Below the pieces are notes generated by a model. That model made no database searches. It saw nothing but the letters and a program-made list of their open reading frames with translations, and was not told the DNA's origin. Positions 7,414 through 18,035 of a stretch of 64,000 nucleotides of DNA are shown piece after piece. The stretch covers positions 1 to 64,000 of the forward strand of contig JAEWIJ010000199.1 in NCBI GenBank assembly GCA_023387235.1. The letters are read 5' to 3'. A program made the translations under genes and the position numbers. The stretch comes from Pseudomonadota bacterium. Lineage in GTDB: Bacteria > Pseudomonadota > Alphaproteobacteria > Rhizobiales > Hyphomicrobiaceae. Numbering within the stretch: the first letter of the stretch is position 1; each line of letters starts with the position of its first letter.

Positions 7414-10236
7414 GTGGGGCTCAGCGTGAAGCGGCGTCAAGACAGGCTCAGAGATATCCAAGATGGCAGAGCGCAAATTGCTGCCAATAAGCAGAAGCTG
7501 CTGGAGCGCATGCGTGAGCAGCAATCTGATGCCCGTCAACAGGCCGAACTAGCCAAGGCTGCAGAGGCCATCGAAGCTGCGCGATTTGCAGGGCTGGACG
7601 CGGACGCCATTTTAGCCGCAGCCGGACACCTGCGGTTCATGCCTCTGGATTCTGATCTCGGTACGGCGCGCTCGCTCAACCGTCCGACGCTCGCTCTCCT
7701 GCGAGAGTTTGTTCAGGTTCTATCGTCGCGACAATCGATCGCCGTTCTTCAGTGGCCGAGCGGACAGCGGGATCTGTCTGTCCTGCATCCTCTCGCTATG
7801 CTAGCTTCTCTCAACGCGGCCGCAGCCACCATCAAGACCACAAACAAATACAACTGGTGCGATGCTGCACTGAGCTTTCGAACATTGTACTTTCCCTGGC
7901 GGGGTGGCGCGACATCGGCGACCCAGTCGTTGCTCGTCCGACGTGACGAAATCCTGGCGCGCAACCAGTTCCACCTTACTCGCCGGCACCTTTTCTCATC
8001 AGGCACTGATCCGAGCCCTATCGACCTGCTGCACGTCACACTCGGGCACTTGAGCCGGCTAAGTCAGCGCGATGGCAACAAACCGCATCTTGCGCATCCG
8101 ACACTAGCCGAGATCTATCCGATCTTCAGCGCCGAGGGTGGTGATGCGGCTCCCCGCCCATTTGCGCACATCATCGGTGAGCTATTCGGTCGGGTCAGAT
8201 TCGGCGCCGCGCTCGATCAATTGACGGACCATCGCCCCATCTTGAGCGATCCCAACTGCGCGCCGTTCGGGTTTTTCGGCGTATCCTCACGCGCGACTGC
8301 AAAACTGGCACTCGCTGCGCCCGCGATCTTGGCCCCCAACGGAATCCCGCCCGACATCTGCCTTCTCGACCTCGGCCCACCGGCACTCAGCAGGCTCGGA
8401 TCGGCATGGCAAGAGCATGTCGAGACGTTCATCGTCGAAGCACGGAAGCGCTTCCCGCTACTTCCCTTCCTGGCCGTGACGCAGGACCCTTTTGTGCATC
8501 GCCGCCTGGGCTTGCTGTTGTGCGGTTCTGATCGGTCCTCTGTTCCCCCTTTATCTCGGGTATTGGTGCGAACCAGCCGAGACCCGTTGGCTGCTGATCC
8601 ACCAGTCGAGCATGTCACAAGTACTGGCGTCACCTTCAGCAGCGTTGCCGGGCCGACAGCCGATGCCATAGCCGCACTTTCAGAAGCGGCACGCGGCTGC
8701 TCGGAACCGAGCTTGGCCGGAGCTCTACGCAGGGAAATGGGCAGCCTGCGTAAGGCAGCAAGTCTGCCTTGCGGATTGGGTCATGCCTATAACTTCCTAG
8801 TTCAAGAGATCGGGCAGACCGCAGCCGAGATATTTCTTGAGTATCGATCGAGGGCGACACTGCTCGCCCCGATCAATGAAGCTCTCAACTCGGAGATCGG
8901 CGGTGCCGAACGGGCCCGATTTGTCGTTGCCCGCGACGCCGTGGCCCGCGCTTTCGATGCCCTCGACGAGGAAACCCCGATCGGGTCACTTCTCTCCGAC
9001 CTCGCAATCGCTATCGCACGCAAATCCAGTCGCGCAATAATCGCTTTCGCAAGCCCTATCGATAGGCTGCTCGGCGAGCATAGGCTTGCTGACGACAGCG
9101 AAGCCGGGTTGGCTTTTCGGCGTCGCCTTGCCAACGGCCATGTCGTGTTTGCATCCGCCGATGACCTTCAACCCAGACTCGATGCCATAGAACAGACAAG
9201 GGACCGCAACACCTGGAAGAGGCTTGTGCTGGTCGCCCCCTCGCCCGACTGGCTCTCGGCCGTTGCAGGTCGGCCCTGGCTACCGGACGAACTGATTGTT
9301 GTGTGCGAGCGAACCCTTGCCGCTCGTGTCGCTGATTCCTTTCATCGGCTTTCATCGCATCCCGACCTGGCGGGTACAGGTCATCTCGGCGAGCGCCTTT
9401 CTCAAATCGCAGCAGCCGCGAAGGAGGAAGTCGAAGCGCGCGGCGTCGCCACCATAGACCTCGAGCTTGAGCCTCGAGCAGATTCAAGCCGTTCGGATGA
9501 GCTTATCGATTTGACTGACGACGAGCTCGAAGACGGGGACGAGATCTTGATGCTCTCACTGGCCAGCGGTCGCAGACTAAGGGCTAGACCGCGTTCTGCT
9601 GTCATCCGCTTCAATCAGAACGCCGAAGTCAATCCGTTCGAACGATCGACGGCTCGTGACATTCGCCCCAGGGAAGCTGTTGTGGTTCCGGATGACGCCT
9701 TTATTCTCCAGGCGCGGGAGGTTCTTCCCCTCCGGGTCCTCGCTCAAAGCTGGGTGGATGTTTACCACGCGACAGTCGAGGCGAATCTGCCTGGAATTCC
9801 CGGCCCCACTTTATCGGCAAAGGCAAGGCACATCCTCAATAAGATTGGTGCGAAGGGCAGCCGCACGCAAAGTCAAGCGGCGGTCATCAACTGGCTTCGC
9901 GTGGCGGAATACAAGCTGCTACCACCCGAGCAAAGGCAGCCACATGCCCCGCAGCGCAGACGGGAATTCGACGCCTTCATGACAGTACTCGGCGTTAACG
10001 ACGCCCTTGCCGAGAAGATGTGGCTTGAGGGCATCCAGCCACTTCGCATTGACCGCAGAAGGGCAGGCCAAAGAATGGCGCAGGCATTCGTCTCGGTCCT
10101 CGTTGACCCCCACGGCACGGCGTCGGGCTTCGATGCCAACGTCCGGGACGGTATCCGCGCCCTGCGGAAGAGAGCACTCGATCACCTTGATCAGGTCGTT
10201 GCGGTGGAATCATTTGAAGTCGGTGAGGCGGTATGA
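7414..10236 (+). CDS. Large DISARM-associated protein in the drmE/drmD position
   Basis: A 940-residue protein with a GTG start, the first possible start after an in-frame TGA at 7381. Residues 5-70 are charged and probably form a coiled coil. The middle has alpha/beta segments such as RAIIAFASPIDRLL and KRLVLVAPSPDWL, reminiscent of helicase-like folds, but I see no Walker A and no SNF2 motif set. An acidic stretch (LIDLTDDELEDGDEILML) precedes a basic C-terminal domain. The stop overlaps the drmA start by four bases (ATGA), so the two are translationally coupled. Class 2 DISARM has drmE, of unknown function, just upstream of drmA; this protein fits that position. Assignment as DrmE is inference from position. 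Confidence 0.55.
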   Translation: MGLSVKRRQDRLRDIQDGRAQIAANKQKLLERMREQQSDARQQAELAKAAEAIEAARFAGLDADAILAAAGHLRFMPLDSDLGTARSLNRPTLALLREFVQVLSSRQSIAVLQWPSGQRDLSVLHPLAMLASLNAAAATIKTTNKYNWCDAALSFRTLYFPWRGGATSATQSLLVRRDEILARNQFHLTRRHLFSSGTDPSPIDLLHVTLGHLSRLSQRDGNKPHLAHPTLAEIYPIFSAEGGDAAPRPFAHIIGELFGRVRFGAALDQLTDHRPILSDPNCAPFGFFGVSSRATAKLALAAPAILAPNGIPPDICLLDLGPPALSRLGSAWQEHVETFIVEARKRFPLLPFLAVTQDPFVHRRLGLLLCGSDRSSVPPLSRVLVRTSRDPLAADPPVEHVTSTGVTFSSVAGPTADAIAALSEAARGCSEPSLAGALRREMGSLRKAASLPCGLGHAYNFLVQEIGQTAAEIFLEYRSRATLLAPINEALNSEIGGAERARFVVARDAVARAFDALDEETPIGSLLSDLAIAIARKSSRAIIAFASPIDRLLGEHRLADDSEAGLAFRRRLANGHVVFASADDLQPRLDAIEQTRDRNTWKRLVLVAPSPDWLSAVAGRPWLPDELIVVCERTLAARVADSFHRLSSHPDLAGTGHLGERLSQIAAAAKEEVEARGVATIDLELEPRADSSRSDELIDLTDDELEDGDEILMLSLASGRRLRARPRSAVIRFNQNAEVNPFERSTARDIRPREAVVVPDDAFILQAREVLPLRVLAQSWVDVYHATVEANLPGIPGPTLSAKARHILNKIGAKGSRTQSQAAVINWLRVAEYKLLPPEQRQPHAPQRRREFDAFMTVLGVNDALAEKMWLEGIQPLRIDRRRAGQRMAQAFVSVLVDPHGTASGFDANVRDGIRALRKRALDHLDQVVAVESFEVGEAV

Positions 10237-13200
10237 GCGAGAACCAGAATCCCAATGGGCAAAGCCTGCTCACCACCGATCCCCGCGCGGTCGACCTTAC
10301 TTTTGAAGAACAGCGATTGATCGACGCCGCCGGACACGATTTCACAGAGGCCAAGGAGGCCATTGTCGAAGCCCTTGTGCGAATGACGGAGCGCAGGTGC
10401 TCAGGCGTGGATGGAGACGGAGAGCTCCTTTTCGGCTCCAGGCCGTCCTCGAAGCTTGTGAGCGGCTTTCTATTACCTCGCTTTGACAGCGGGGGAGCAG
10501 ATGATACGAGCGACATCCACATTGCCACGATGGGTGTTGACTTGCAGCTTGCCGCCGGACAGGGCGGCGAGATCGTCGTTCGTCCCAACATTACCGCGTA
10601 TATTCGCGAGCTGCCGAGCTGGACCGAGATATCCGATCCCAAACACGACGTGATGCCTCGCGTGCAGCTGTCGCAGCAAACTCGGCAAACAATAGAGCAG
10701 CGCGCACGCGGAATCATCCAGGAGCATCTGGCAGAACTCCCTCCGCTGGAAGAAGAAAGCGATCCCGACCGCGGCGGCGATGCGATTGCTCGGGCGGAGA
10801 CGGCGCATGAAAGTGCCGAGGTTGCCGAGGAGCAGAGAGACCAGGCCGGGAGCCATGATACGGAAGCGCGCGGCACGTCGCGAGCGGCCAGCGAAGCTGC
10901 AGATCGCGCCGGTCGCGCCGCACAGGCTCATACCCGCGCTGCTGCCGACCGCGCCGATGCGCGGCGCCAACGCGCTGTAACTGTATCTGCTATTCGGCGC
11001 GAGGCATTTGACCGCGCGTTCGCCGAACTGGGTATCCAGCTGCTCCAGCCAAGCAATGCCGGCCAAGGCAGGACCGTTACCAGCAGCGACCTGGACGATG
11101 GTGACCGTAGCGACATAGTGGAGACTGGCATCGAAGATGCCGCTGCCCAAGTTCAGCAGCAAGAGCAATCATCGCAAGCCAGTGACATCGCCGGCGACGA
11201 GCCGCCTCCTGCCGCCGGAGCACTTGGCGCTCTGCGTCCCGGAACCGGCCGCGTTGACGACCGCTTTGCCGCGCCACAGCCGATACCGCAGAAATGGCGC
11301 AGGTGGACATTGGATCTCGGCGAGTTTCGTTTCAACGTCTCCGATCCTGCTACCCTCGACACGGCGGCCAATGCTTTCTCAAGTCGATTGCGCGAGCACC
11401 TCGCCCAACGCGTCTCGAATTGGCTCACTACCGAAGAAGGTCAGCGCGCCGCCTACAGGCCAAATGAGCGCGTGCTTCCCAGTCACTTCGCCGATGAAGC
11501 AAGTTGGAACAGGTTCCTGACCGAATTGCGCAGCCGCCGTCCGGCCGTGCCCTCTGACGTGACGCCGGATCTCAGCGGCGTCACCCTTGTGCTCCAGTTC
11601 GACCCCGACTTCGCGGATGGATCGCGCGCCAATCTGAGGATCGCTATCCAGAACGACGCAGCAATGCCCGCCGGGCGCGATGCATCCGCCTTCGAGCACG
11701 CGATCTTTCAGGTCGGGCTGGAGATCACCGTACCCACTGGAATTCACCGCCAGCTCCGACTAGACCGCGTACGCCCCTCGTACCGCTTCAGAGATTGGCT
11801 TGAGTATCCCGCCATGGGCCTCAATTGCGGCGTCAGGCAGATCGCGTCCTCGCCGGATTCGGTTCACTTGCAAACGACCTGGGCGCCTCACTATGCGCAG
11901 CCTCGAATCGATCCAAGACAGGTCGACGGTGTACCGACCTCCTACGCCGAGCTGGCAGACCCAGCGGCCGATGTTGCGAGACTGCTGGCTCTTCCGACTG
12001 CCTACGATGCCTGGATAGGTGAGCAGGAGGCAGTGGATGTCGGTAGAGAGCTTCCCGCAGACCTTGCCAATGAGGAACGTGAGGCCCACCGCCGCGACCT
12101 AGAAGCATACCGACGCGAAAGCACGTATATCCGGGCCGGCATCAATCTTTTAAGAGATGCGAAGGCTGCGCACGACACGCTGAATTCGCGACCTCCGGCC
12201 GACAAGGGAGCCCGCGACGCACTCTTGCGCCGCGCAGCTCCTTGGCATGCTTGGCTGAGAACGAACGAGTCCTTTGCGGATTACGGCCAAGGCAGGTTTA
12301 CCGATTGGCGTCTGTTTCAGCTCGCCTTCATCCTTGCTCACATACCCACCTTCGCCTCCCGAACGGTGGAGTACGCGGACCGCTTCGACCCATTTCGTGA
12401 CGAGCTGTCCGCGAGCCTGCTTTACTTCCCGACCGGTGGCGGCAAGTCAGAGGCATTTTTTGGCCTGCTGATATTCAACCTTTTCTTCGACCGGCTGCGT
12501 GGGAAGCACAGAGGGGTAACGGCGCTCGTGCGCTATCCCTTGCGCCTGTTGACCCTACAGCAGGCGCGTCGTCTTACGCGCATACTTGTGCGCGCAGAGC
12601 TTGTGCGCTTGAGGCACCGCATTCCTGGTTGGCCGTTCGAGCTTGGCTTTTGGGTCGGCTCGGGCAATACGCCCAATCGTGCTGCGCAGGGATTCGGTGG
12701 CGTACCTGCCGTCACAGTCGCAGCTCATGCCGATGACAACGCGCTTCTCAATCCATCCGACGCCGACACAGAGGTGGCAGCCAAGGAGCGGCGTCGTTCC
12801 GCGCGTTACAAAGAGGCGCTTGAATCTTACGACAAGCTGCGGAGCTGCCCCTGCTGCGGTGCGGTTACCGGCATGCGCAAGTATCCCTCCCAGCACGGCC
12901 GCATCGGCATCGTTTGCTTCAACGACTCCAACTGCGCCTGGAATGCCGCAAACCCGCCATCACCACACAGGGTACCGCTTCCCTTTCTGCTGACCGACGA
13001 CACGATCTATCAGCGCGCTCCGTCGATAATGCTCGGTACCGTCGATAAGCTTGCCCTCATCGGGCAGCATGACCGAACCATCAATGCGATCGTGGGGATG
13101 TTCGGTGCGGCCAGATACCTCGATCCACAGAGCCAGCATATCTTCATGCCTCGCGGCCAAAGGGCCCTGCGCAAGGCCGAGGATGACGGCTGGATCAAAG

Positions 13201-14942
13201 TGAGTCCTGTATTCTCCGACGGCATGGAGGTTCTGCACGATCCCCTTCCAAGCATGATCATCCAGGACGAGGGCCACCTGCTCGACGAGAGCCTTGGCAC
13301 CTTTTCCGGCCTGTTCGAGACGACGCTTGAGCGATTGCTTACCGGCCTGGCTGCCACCGTGCTGCGTGGCCGGGTCTCTATGTGGAACGATCGCGAGGCC
13401 GGAACCCGCCCACGCCTCGCGAAGGTCATCGCCGCCACGGCGACGATTTCCGATCCTGATCGCCAGTTGCGGGTCTTGTACCAGCGCGAACCTCTGCGCT
13501 TTCCCTGCCCCGGCCCCAATCTCTATGAGTCTTTCTATTCCGCGCCGAGATCGCCGCGGCGACCGGATCGCCTGGCATACGCAGAAACTTTGCAGCCGCA
13601 TATTCGTCCCGAACGCTCGGCCCCGCGCATGCGAACGTATGTCTCGATCATGACGAACGGCCGCTCGCATACCATGACCACGTCGGCGGTGGTGTCAGCC
13701 TACCACCTGTCATTCCTGCGCTTATGGCAGCTCATTCAGCTGGGCGGGGCACCGGATGCGATCAACGCCATCGTCGCTGCGTTGCCGGACGACGATCCGT
13801 TAACTCAACTACGAGCCGATGCGCTCCATAACCTCATTGCCTTGCCAAATGGCACGAACATCCTGGCCAGCCTGCTCGATCTTCTTCGCATTTCCCTGAC
13901 CTACGTGACGAACAAGAAGGGCGGCGACCAGATCATCGAGACACTGGCGGCGCAGGTGGAGCGCGATCAAAGAAGTGACGACATCACTGACCTGCCTTTT
14001 GTGACCGATCTTATCTCCGGCGGCGTGACGATTGCGGAGATCCAGGATGTCATGTCGCGTGCCGAGGGCGGAGTGCAGCCTGGTGCGCCATTTCCACCGC
14101 TCAGAGAGTCGTTGCGCAACATCGTTGCCACGTCTGCAATCAGCCACGGCGTGGATGTAGACAAGTTCAACGCAATGTTCTTTGCGGGTCTTCCTGCGGA
14201 TATCGCGGAATACATTCAGGCATCAAGCCGTGTAGGTCGCACGCATACCGGTTTCAGCATGTTTGTTCCGACGCCGCATAGCCGGCGTGACCGATACGTT
14301 GTGGAAACGCACGATCAGTTTCATCGCTTCCTGGAACGGATGATCCCGCCGCCAGCTGTTCAGCGCTGGGCAGATCGCGCGATACGCCGCATCATGCCGA
14401 GTTTGCTGCAAGCCTATCTTTGCGGCATCGTCGAGCAGGAACTGTTCGCAGGCGCCGCCAGCAAGGACCGCGCGAGGACCTTTACGACAGCCGCGCAAAT
14501 CAAGGCCTGGGCAGAGCAGTATCCGGGGGGCGGTTACCCGGCGGCGGTGCGCGCAGTGACGGCATTCGCCCTTGAGGCCGTCGGCATCGACGGCCGGGGA
14601 GCCAACGGCATCGGCGCCAGCACTCATGCAGAGCACTACCAGCGCTTTGTCGAGGAATGCTTGCATCAGCTTCTCGACATCTTCACTGCCCGGTCTGACG
14701 CAAGCCAGCTTTCCAACTTCTGGGCGGATATTGAAACGCGCGATATCCGCCGACCGATGACATCGCTACGCGATGTGGATGCGGGCGGAGTCATTCTTGG
14801 TGCGATCCGAGACCCTTATCGCAATCGCAATGTTCATTTGGAAACCGTACGACAGGTGATGAAGGTCATCCGGGGGCAACGTCTTGCTGTCCGTTCGGAA
14901 CTGGACGCCGATCCTGCGCCGGTTGATGCGGAGGATCGCTAG
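10233..14942 (+). CDS. drmA: DISARM helicase DrmA
   Basis: A 1569-residue superfamily 2 helicase. Walker A is FPTGGGKSEAFFG (about 732-744), motif II is DEGH (about 1010), and motif VI is SSRVGRTHTGF (about 1329). A Cys cluster CPCCG...CFNDSNC (about 871-900) lies between the two helicase halves and may bind zinc. The N-terminal 350 residues include a long Ala/Arg/Glu coiled coil (about 160-260). DrmA is the core helicase of DISARM, where it works with DrmB against invading phage DNA; this one looks longer than usual. Its start overlaps the upstream gene by four bases and its stop is one base before the drmB start. Confidence 0.8.
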   Translation: MSENQNPNGQSLLTTDPRAVDLTFEEQRLIDAAGHDFTEAKEAIVEALVRMTERRCSGVDGDGELLFGSRPSSKLVSGFLLPRFDSGGADDTSDIHIATMGVDLQLAAGQGGEIVVRPNITAYIRELPSWTEISDPKHDVMPRVQLSQQTRQTIEQRARGIIQEHLAELPPLEEESDPDRGGDAIARAETAHESAEVAEEQRDQAGSHDTEARGTSRAASEAADRAGRAAQAHTRAAADRADARRQRAVTVSAIRREAFDRAFAELGIQLLQPSNAGQGRTVTSSDLDDGDRSDIVETGIEDAAAQVQQQEQSSQASDIAGDEPPPAAGALGALRPGTGRVDDRFAAPQPIPQKWRRWTLDLGEFRFNVSDPATLDTAANAFSSRLREHLAQRVSNWLTTEEGQRAAYRPNERVLPSHFADEASWNRFLTELRSRRPAVPSDVTPDLSGVTLVLQFDPDFADGSRANLRIAIQNDAAMPAGRDASAFEHAIFQVGLEITVPTGIHRQLRLDRVRPSYRFRDWLEYPAMGLNCGVRQIASSPDSVHLQTTWAPHYAQPRIDPRQVDGVPTSYAELADPAADVARLLALPTAYDAWIGEQEAVDVGRELPADLANEEREAHRRDLEAYRRESTYIRAGINLLRDAKAAHDTLNSRPPADKGARDALLRRAAPWHAWLRTNESFADYGQGRFTDWRLFQLAFILAHIPTFASRTVEYADRFDPFRDELSASLLYFPTGGGKSEAFFGLLIFNLFFDRLRGKHRGVTALVRYPLRLLTLQQARRLTRILVRAELVRLRHRIPGWPFELGFWVGSGNTPNRAAQGFGGVPAVTVAAHADDNALLNPSDADTEVAAKERRRSARYKEALESYDKLRSCPCCGAVTGMRKYPSQHGRIGIVCFNDSNCAWNAANPPSPHRVPLPFLLTDDTIYQRAPSIMLGTVDKLALIGQHDRTINAIVGMFGAARYLDPQSQHIFMPRGQRALRKAEDDGWIKVSPVFSDGMEVLHDPLPSMIIQDEGHLLDESLGTFSGLFETTLERLLTGLAATVLRGRVSMWNDREAGTRPRLAKVIAATATISDPDRQLRVLYQREPLRFPCPGPNLYESFYSAPRSPRRPDRLAYAETLQPHIRPERSAPRMRTYVSIMTNGRSHTMTTSAVVSAYHLSFLRLWQLIQLGGAPDAINAIVAALPDDDPLTQLRADALHNLIALPNGTNILASLLDLLRISLTYVTNKKGGDQIIETLAAQVERDQRSDDITDLPFVTDLISGGVTIAEIQDVMSRAEGGVQPGAPFPPLRESLRNIVATSAISHGVDVDKFNAMFFAGLPADIAEYIQASSRVGRTHTGFSMFVPTPHSRRDRYVVETHDQFHRFLERMIPPPAVQRWADRAIRRIMPSLLQAYLCGIVEQELFAGAASKDRARTFTTAAQIKAWAEQYPGGGYPAAVRAVTAFALEAVGIDGRGANGIGASTHAEHYQRFVEECLHQLLDIFTARSDASQLSNFWADIETRDIRRPMTSLRDVDAGGVILGAIRDPYRNRNVHLETVRQVMKVIRGQRLAVRSELDADPAPVDAEDR

Positions 14943-14943
14943 G

Positions 14944-17187
14944 ATGTCCGACGAGCAACAATCGATACGCTCCGGCGCCTCTTTGCCGGTCTCCGTCCGG
15001 CAATATCCACCCCGAATGAGTCGATCGCAGCCGCAGCTAGCTACAGCCTATGCTCCTGGCGCAATGTTTACCTGGGAGGGAGGAAAAGGCGCCTGCATGG
15101 CGGTGCCGGTTGAGGGCGCGACAATTGACTTCTCAGCAAGGCCGACCCGCCGGGACCAGCTCGTAGAGAATCTTGAGGAGTTTTGCCAAAGCTGGCTCGC
15201 TCGCGGCATGGCGATCAATCGCGCTACGGCGCCCGCACCCGTCTACGAGGTGCAAGTCCTCGACTCCTGTTTCTACAATCCGATGCGAGCCGGGGCCGCC
15301 GGCGTTGAGATTGCCCTCGACAGATTCGAATTCATGCGCCCCGACAGGATCGGCTATTTGCCGGGTCCGCTCGTCTACCGTTGTGACACATGCGCGAAGG
15401 TCAAAGAGTATCTTTCGCCGGCGCAGCAGCTCGGCGATCCGCTCAGCACATTGTGCTCCCGCGAGGGTGAAACCCGACAGGAGTGTCGCTGGCGACAGCT
15501 TGATATCGTCTATGTCCACTGGTCGGGATCATTGGAGGGCCTATCGCCGTATCGATACACCCTCGGCGGCGATGGCGAGATCCGTAAAATTCCCCGTTGC
15601 CAATGCGGTACTGAAGATTTCCGCCTCATAAAGCAAGGCAATCAGTTCTCGCTCTGGCGCTTTAAATGCTCGGGCTGCGGCGCCGAGCGAGAGGTCTATC
15701 AGACCGATCCGTTCAGCCTCGGTCTGCTGAAACCGCGTATCGATCAGGGCGTGACCCATCAGTGGAGCGAGATAAATATGATCCCGGTTTCATACCGGGC
15801 TTCTCCTGTCTTCTACGTTCAATCCGCCCGATTCATCGTCTACGACGCCGATCCGGAAGTCGTGGCTTTGATGCAGCCGTCACGCTCGGCTGACCTGACT
15901 GCCAAAATTGCGAGCCTGCATGGCTATGGCGGCGCAGATCCTTCCGACGAGCGCATCCGCGAGCAGCTCGAGGCTAAAGGAAGAGGTAGCCTCTGGCCTG
16001 GGTATGAGGCGATGAGACGCGAGGAAAAAGCGGCTCGCGATGCCGGCAACGAAAATATGGCCGCCACGTTTGGCGAGGCCGCCCGGATGACGCTGGAAGG
16101 ATGGTACACCTCGGGAGATATTGTCCGCGAATCTGTTGCCAGCCCCGCCCTCATCGCGCAGATCGGCTCCCGCGGCGATTTTGCCAGGCGCTATGATCCC
16201 CTGCGCAGCACGGTCGAACACGACGCCCTGCGCCGACGGAAAATCGACGTAGCAACTGAATCAGCGAATCTTCTGAGAGTTCATCCGGACCTTTGCGCCG
16301 AGGCCGGCATTCCCGAACTTGAACGCGCCTATGTCGAACGCGTGCGCAATCACTTCGATCTCTCCGGAATTCAGGAAGCATCGCTGATCCGAAATCTCGA
16401 TATGGTCGAGTTCTCGTTTGGCTACACGCGCGTTTCCGCGACACCCACGACTGTTCAAAAGGACCGCACGATGCCTGTGCGGCTCATGGGATTCCCGCGC
16501 CTTCCGAACCACAAGCGCCCGATCTATGTCATCGAGCAACAGAACGAAGCCATCTACGTCAGGCTTAGGCCGGAATGTGTTGCCGAGTTCCTGACGCGCA
16601 ACGGAACGTTGCCGGCTCCACCCGTTCCCCCTTTGACAATCGGCTCCATCCTGATCGAGCAGTATCAGGATTTCGGGCCTTTCCTCCAAGAGTTCAGCGT
16701 CAGAGATCCTGCATCCCGCCAACGAACCCGAGATGTGTCGTCGCTTGTTTACCTCCTGCTGCATACGATGGCGCATCATTTTATGCACGGTATCGCCCGC
16801 TTCTCCGGACTCGATCTGGGATCAATGAGCGAGGCGATTTTTCCGCCCGACCTTGCCTTCCTTGTCCACCGGCGAGGCATGACCGAGGATCTTGGAAATA
16901 TATCGTCGATGTGGCGCGACCATAACGGAGCGTTCCTCCACTATCTGATCTCAAGAAGAGACCTGCGTTGCGGCTCGGGCACCCTTTGCGATCATCGCGG
17001 CGGGGCCTGCCCGGCCTGCATCATGATCCCGGAAACCTCCTGCATTGCCGGAAACCAGCTTCTGTCGCGCTCGGCGCTCGTCGGAGGAAGAGCCCCGCTT
17101 TGGGACATCAACCAGAGCCAGCTTCAGGGATACTTCCAGGTCGTCAATGAGCTTCGCCAAGCACGCGGTAATGCCGGAGCCGCCTAA
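14944..17187 (+). CDS. drmB: DISARM protein DrmB (DUF1998)
   Basis: A 747-residue protein whose C-terminal CGSGTLCDHRGGACPACI and following CIAGNQLLSR match the cysteine-rich end of DUF1998 proteins. Two further Cys pairs (CDTC near 150, CQCG...CSGCG near 215-245) suggest more zinc sites. In DISARM, DrmB pairs with the DrmA helicase and modulates its DNA loading. The ATG at 14944 was chosen because it follows the drmA stop by one base; longer frames begin inside drmA. The stop overlaps the drmC ATG by one base (TAATG). The order helicase, DUF1998, phospholipase-D is the DISARM core. Confidence 0.82.
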   Translation: MSDEQQSIRSGASLPVSVRQYPPRMSRSQPQLATAYAPGAMFTWEGGKGACMAVPVEGATIDFSARPTRRDQLVENLEEFCQSWLARGMAINRATAPAPVYEVQVLDSCFYNPMRAGAAGVEIALDRFEFMRPDRIGYLPGPLVYRCDTCAKVKEYLSPAQQLGDPLSTLCSREGETRQECRWRQLDIVYVHWSGSLEGLSPYRYTLGGDGEIRKIPRCQCGTEDFRLIKQGNQFSLWRFKCSGCGAEREVYQTDPFSLGLLKPRIDQGVTHQWSEINMIPVSYRASPVFYVQSARFIVYDADPEVVALMQPSRSADLTAKIASLHGYGGADPSDERIREQLEAKGRGSLWPGYEAMRREEKAARDAGNENMAATFGEAARMTLEGWYTSGDIVRESVASPALIAQIGSRGDFARRYDPLRSTVEHDALRRRKIDVATESANLLRVHPDLCAEAGIPELERAYVERVRNHFDLSGIQEASLIRNLDMVEFSFGYTRVSATPTTVQKDRTMPVRLMGFPRLPNHKRPIYVIEQQNEAIYVRLRPECVAEFLTRNGTLPAPPVPPLTIGSILIEQYQDFGPFLQEFSVRDPASRQRTRDVSSLVYLLLHTMAHHFMHGIARFSGLDLGSMSEAIFPPDLAFLVHRRGMTEDLGNISSMWRDHNGAFLHYLISRRDLRCGSGTLCDHRGGACPACIMIPETSCIAGNQLLSRSALVGGRAPLWDINQSQLQGYFQVVNELRQARGNAGAA

Positions 17188-18035
17188 TGGCCGGCGATGC
17201 AGACATTATTAGATGCGCCTCTCCTTGGCCGGGCAAAGCGGCGCAGCTGCTGGAAGCATTCGCGGCCCTCGGCCCCGGCAACTGGTCGCTCGAGACAATC
17301 TCCGCGACTGCGGCTGCCGGCATTGCTCCCGGCGATGCCGCGCAGATTCTGGACAGCCTTGCCGCCGCCGATGTTTGCAATGCTGCCGATGACTTGACCT
17401 GGTCGACGCCGCTCAACCACACGGAGTTGGTGCGCCTTTCGACTTTGCTCCGCGGCGCAGAGCATTTCCGTCGCCTTCGTACTGACTTCGCCAATCTAGA
17501 ACTCGCGGTCACTCTGCCGATGGCTCCAAGCGCGCTGGAGGCGCACTTACCAGGAGCACCCGGTCGCCCCGGTGGCTACATCGATACGCCGGCAGCGTTC
17601 TTGCGGGTTGCATCTGCGGCTCAAGAGCGCTTTGTCGTACTATCGCCCTTCGTCAACCGTTCCGGCTTCGAATGGCTTCGCTCATTGATGTCGAGCGTCA
17701 ACGGCCGCGTCCAGAAGGTCCTCGTTCTGCGAGACATCAGCCTATATTCAGTGGACTTGGCCGTGCATCACCGCGACTGGCTTCAGGCGTTGGGCGTTTC
17801 CGTCCTTGACTACAATCTGTCCCATCCCGCCAAGGCGCGACGGGCGCTGCCCATAGAAACGTTTCACGCCAAGATCGTTCTTGCCGATGATCGTCTGGCC
17901 TACATTGGATCGGCCAACTTCCTCGGATCAGGCAGCGGGACGTCGCTTGAAGCGGGTGTTATCGTCGACGGTCGCGCTGCGGCGCAGGTCGCGCGTCTGG
18001 TCGACGGCGTCGTGCGAGCCGCTCGCCATGTCTAG
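17187..18035 (+). CDS. drmC: DISARM phospholipase D-like protein DrmC
   Basis: A 282-residue protein with one HKD motif: H227-x-K229, D234/D235 and GSAN at 241-244. Phospholipase-D-fold nucleases of this kind usually dimerise to build one active site. DrmC completes the drmABC core, though it was reported as dispensable for protection in the studied Bacillus system. The start is coupled to drmB by TAATG. The last 108 bases are also the antisense 3' end of the methylase gene, so the two transcripts overlap tail to tail. Confidence 0.8.
   Translation: MAGDADIIRCASPWPGKAAQLLEAFAALGPGNWSLETISATAAAGIAPGDAAQILDSLAAADVCNAADDLTWSTPLNHTELVRLSTLLRGAEHFRRLRTDFANLELAVTLPMAPSALEAHLPGAPGRPGGYIDTPAAFLRVASAAQERFVVLSPFVNRSGFEWLRSLMSSVNGRVQKVLVLRDISLYSVDLAVHHRDWLQALGVSVLDYNLSHPAKARRALPIETFHAKIVLADDRLAYIGSANFLGSGSGTSLEAGVIVDGRAAAQVARLVDGVVRAARHV

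Noticed and set aside
9995..10876. Long minus-strand open frame (293 codons) across the drmA start.
   Set aside because: Ser/Arg-rich composition, opposite to two strongly supported genes; it is an antisense shadow.
10233..17187. drmA-drmB as a split Druantia DruE.
   Set aside because: Separate helicase and DUF1998 genes plus an adjacent phospholipase-D gene fit DISARM better; DruE is normally one polypeptide.
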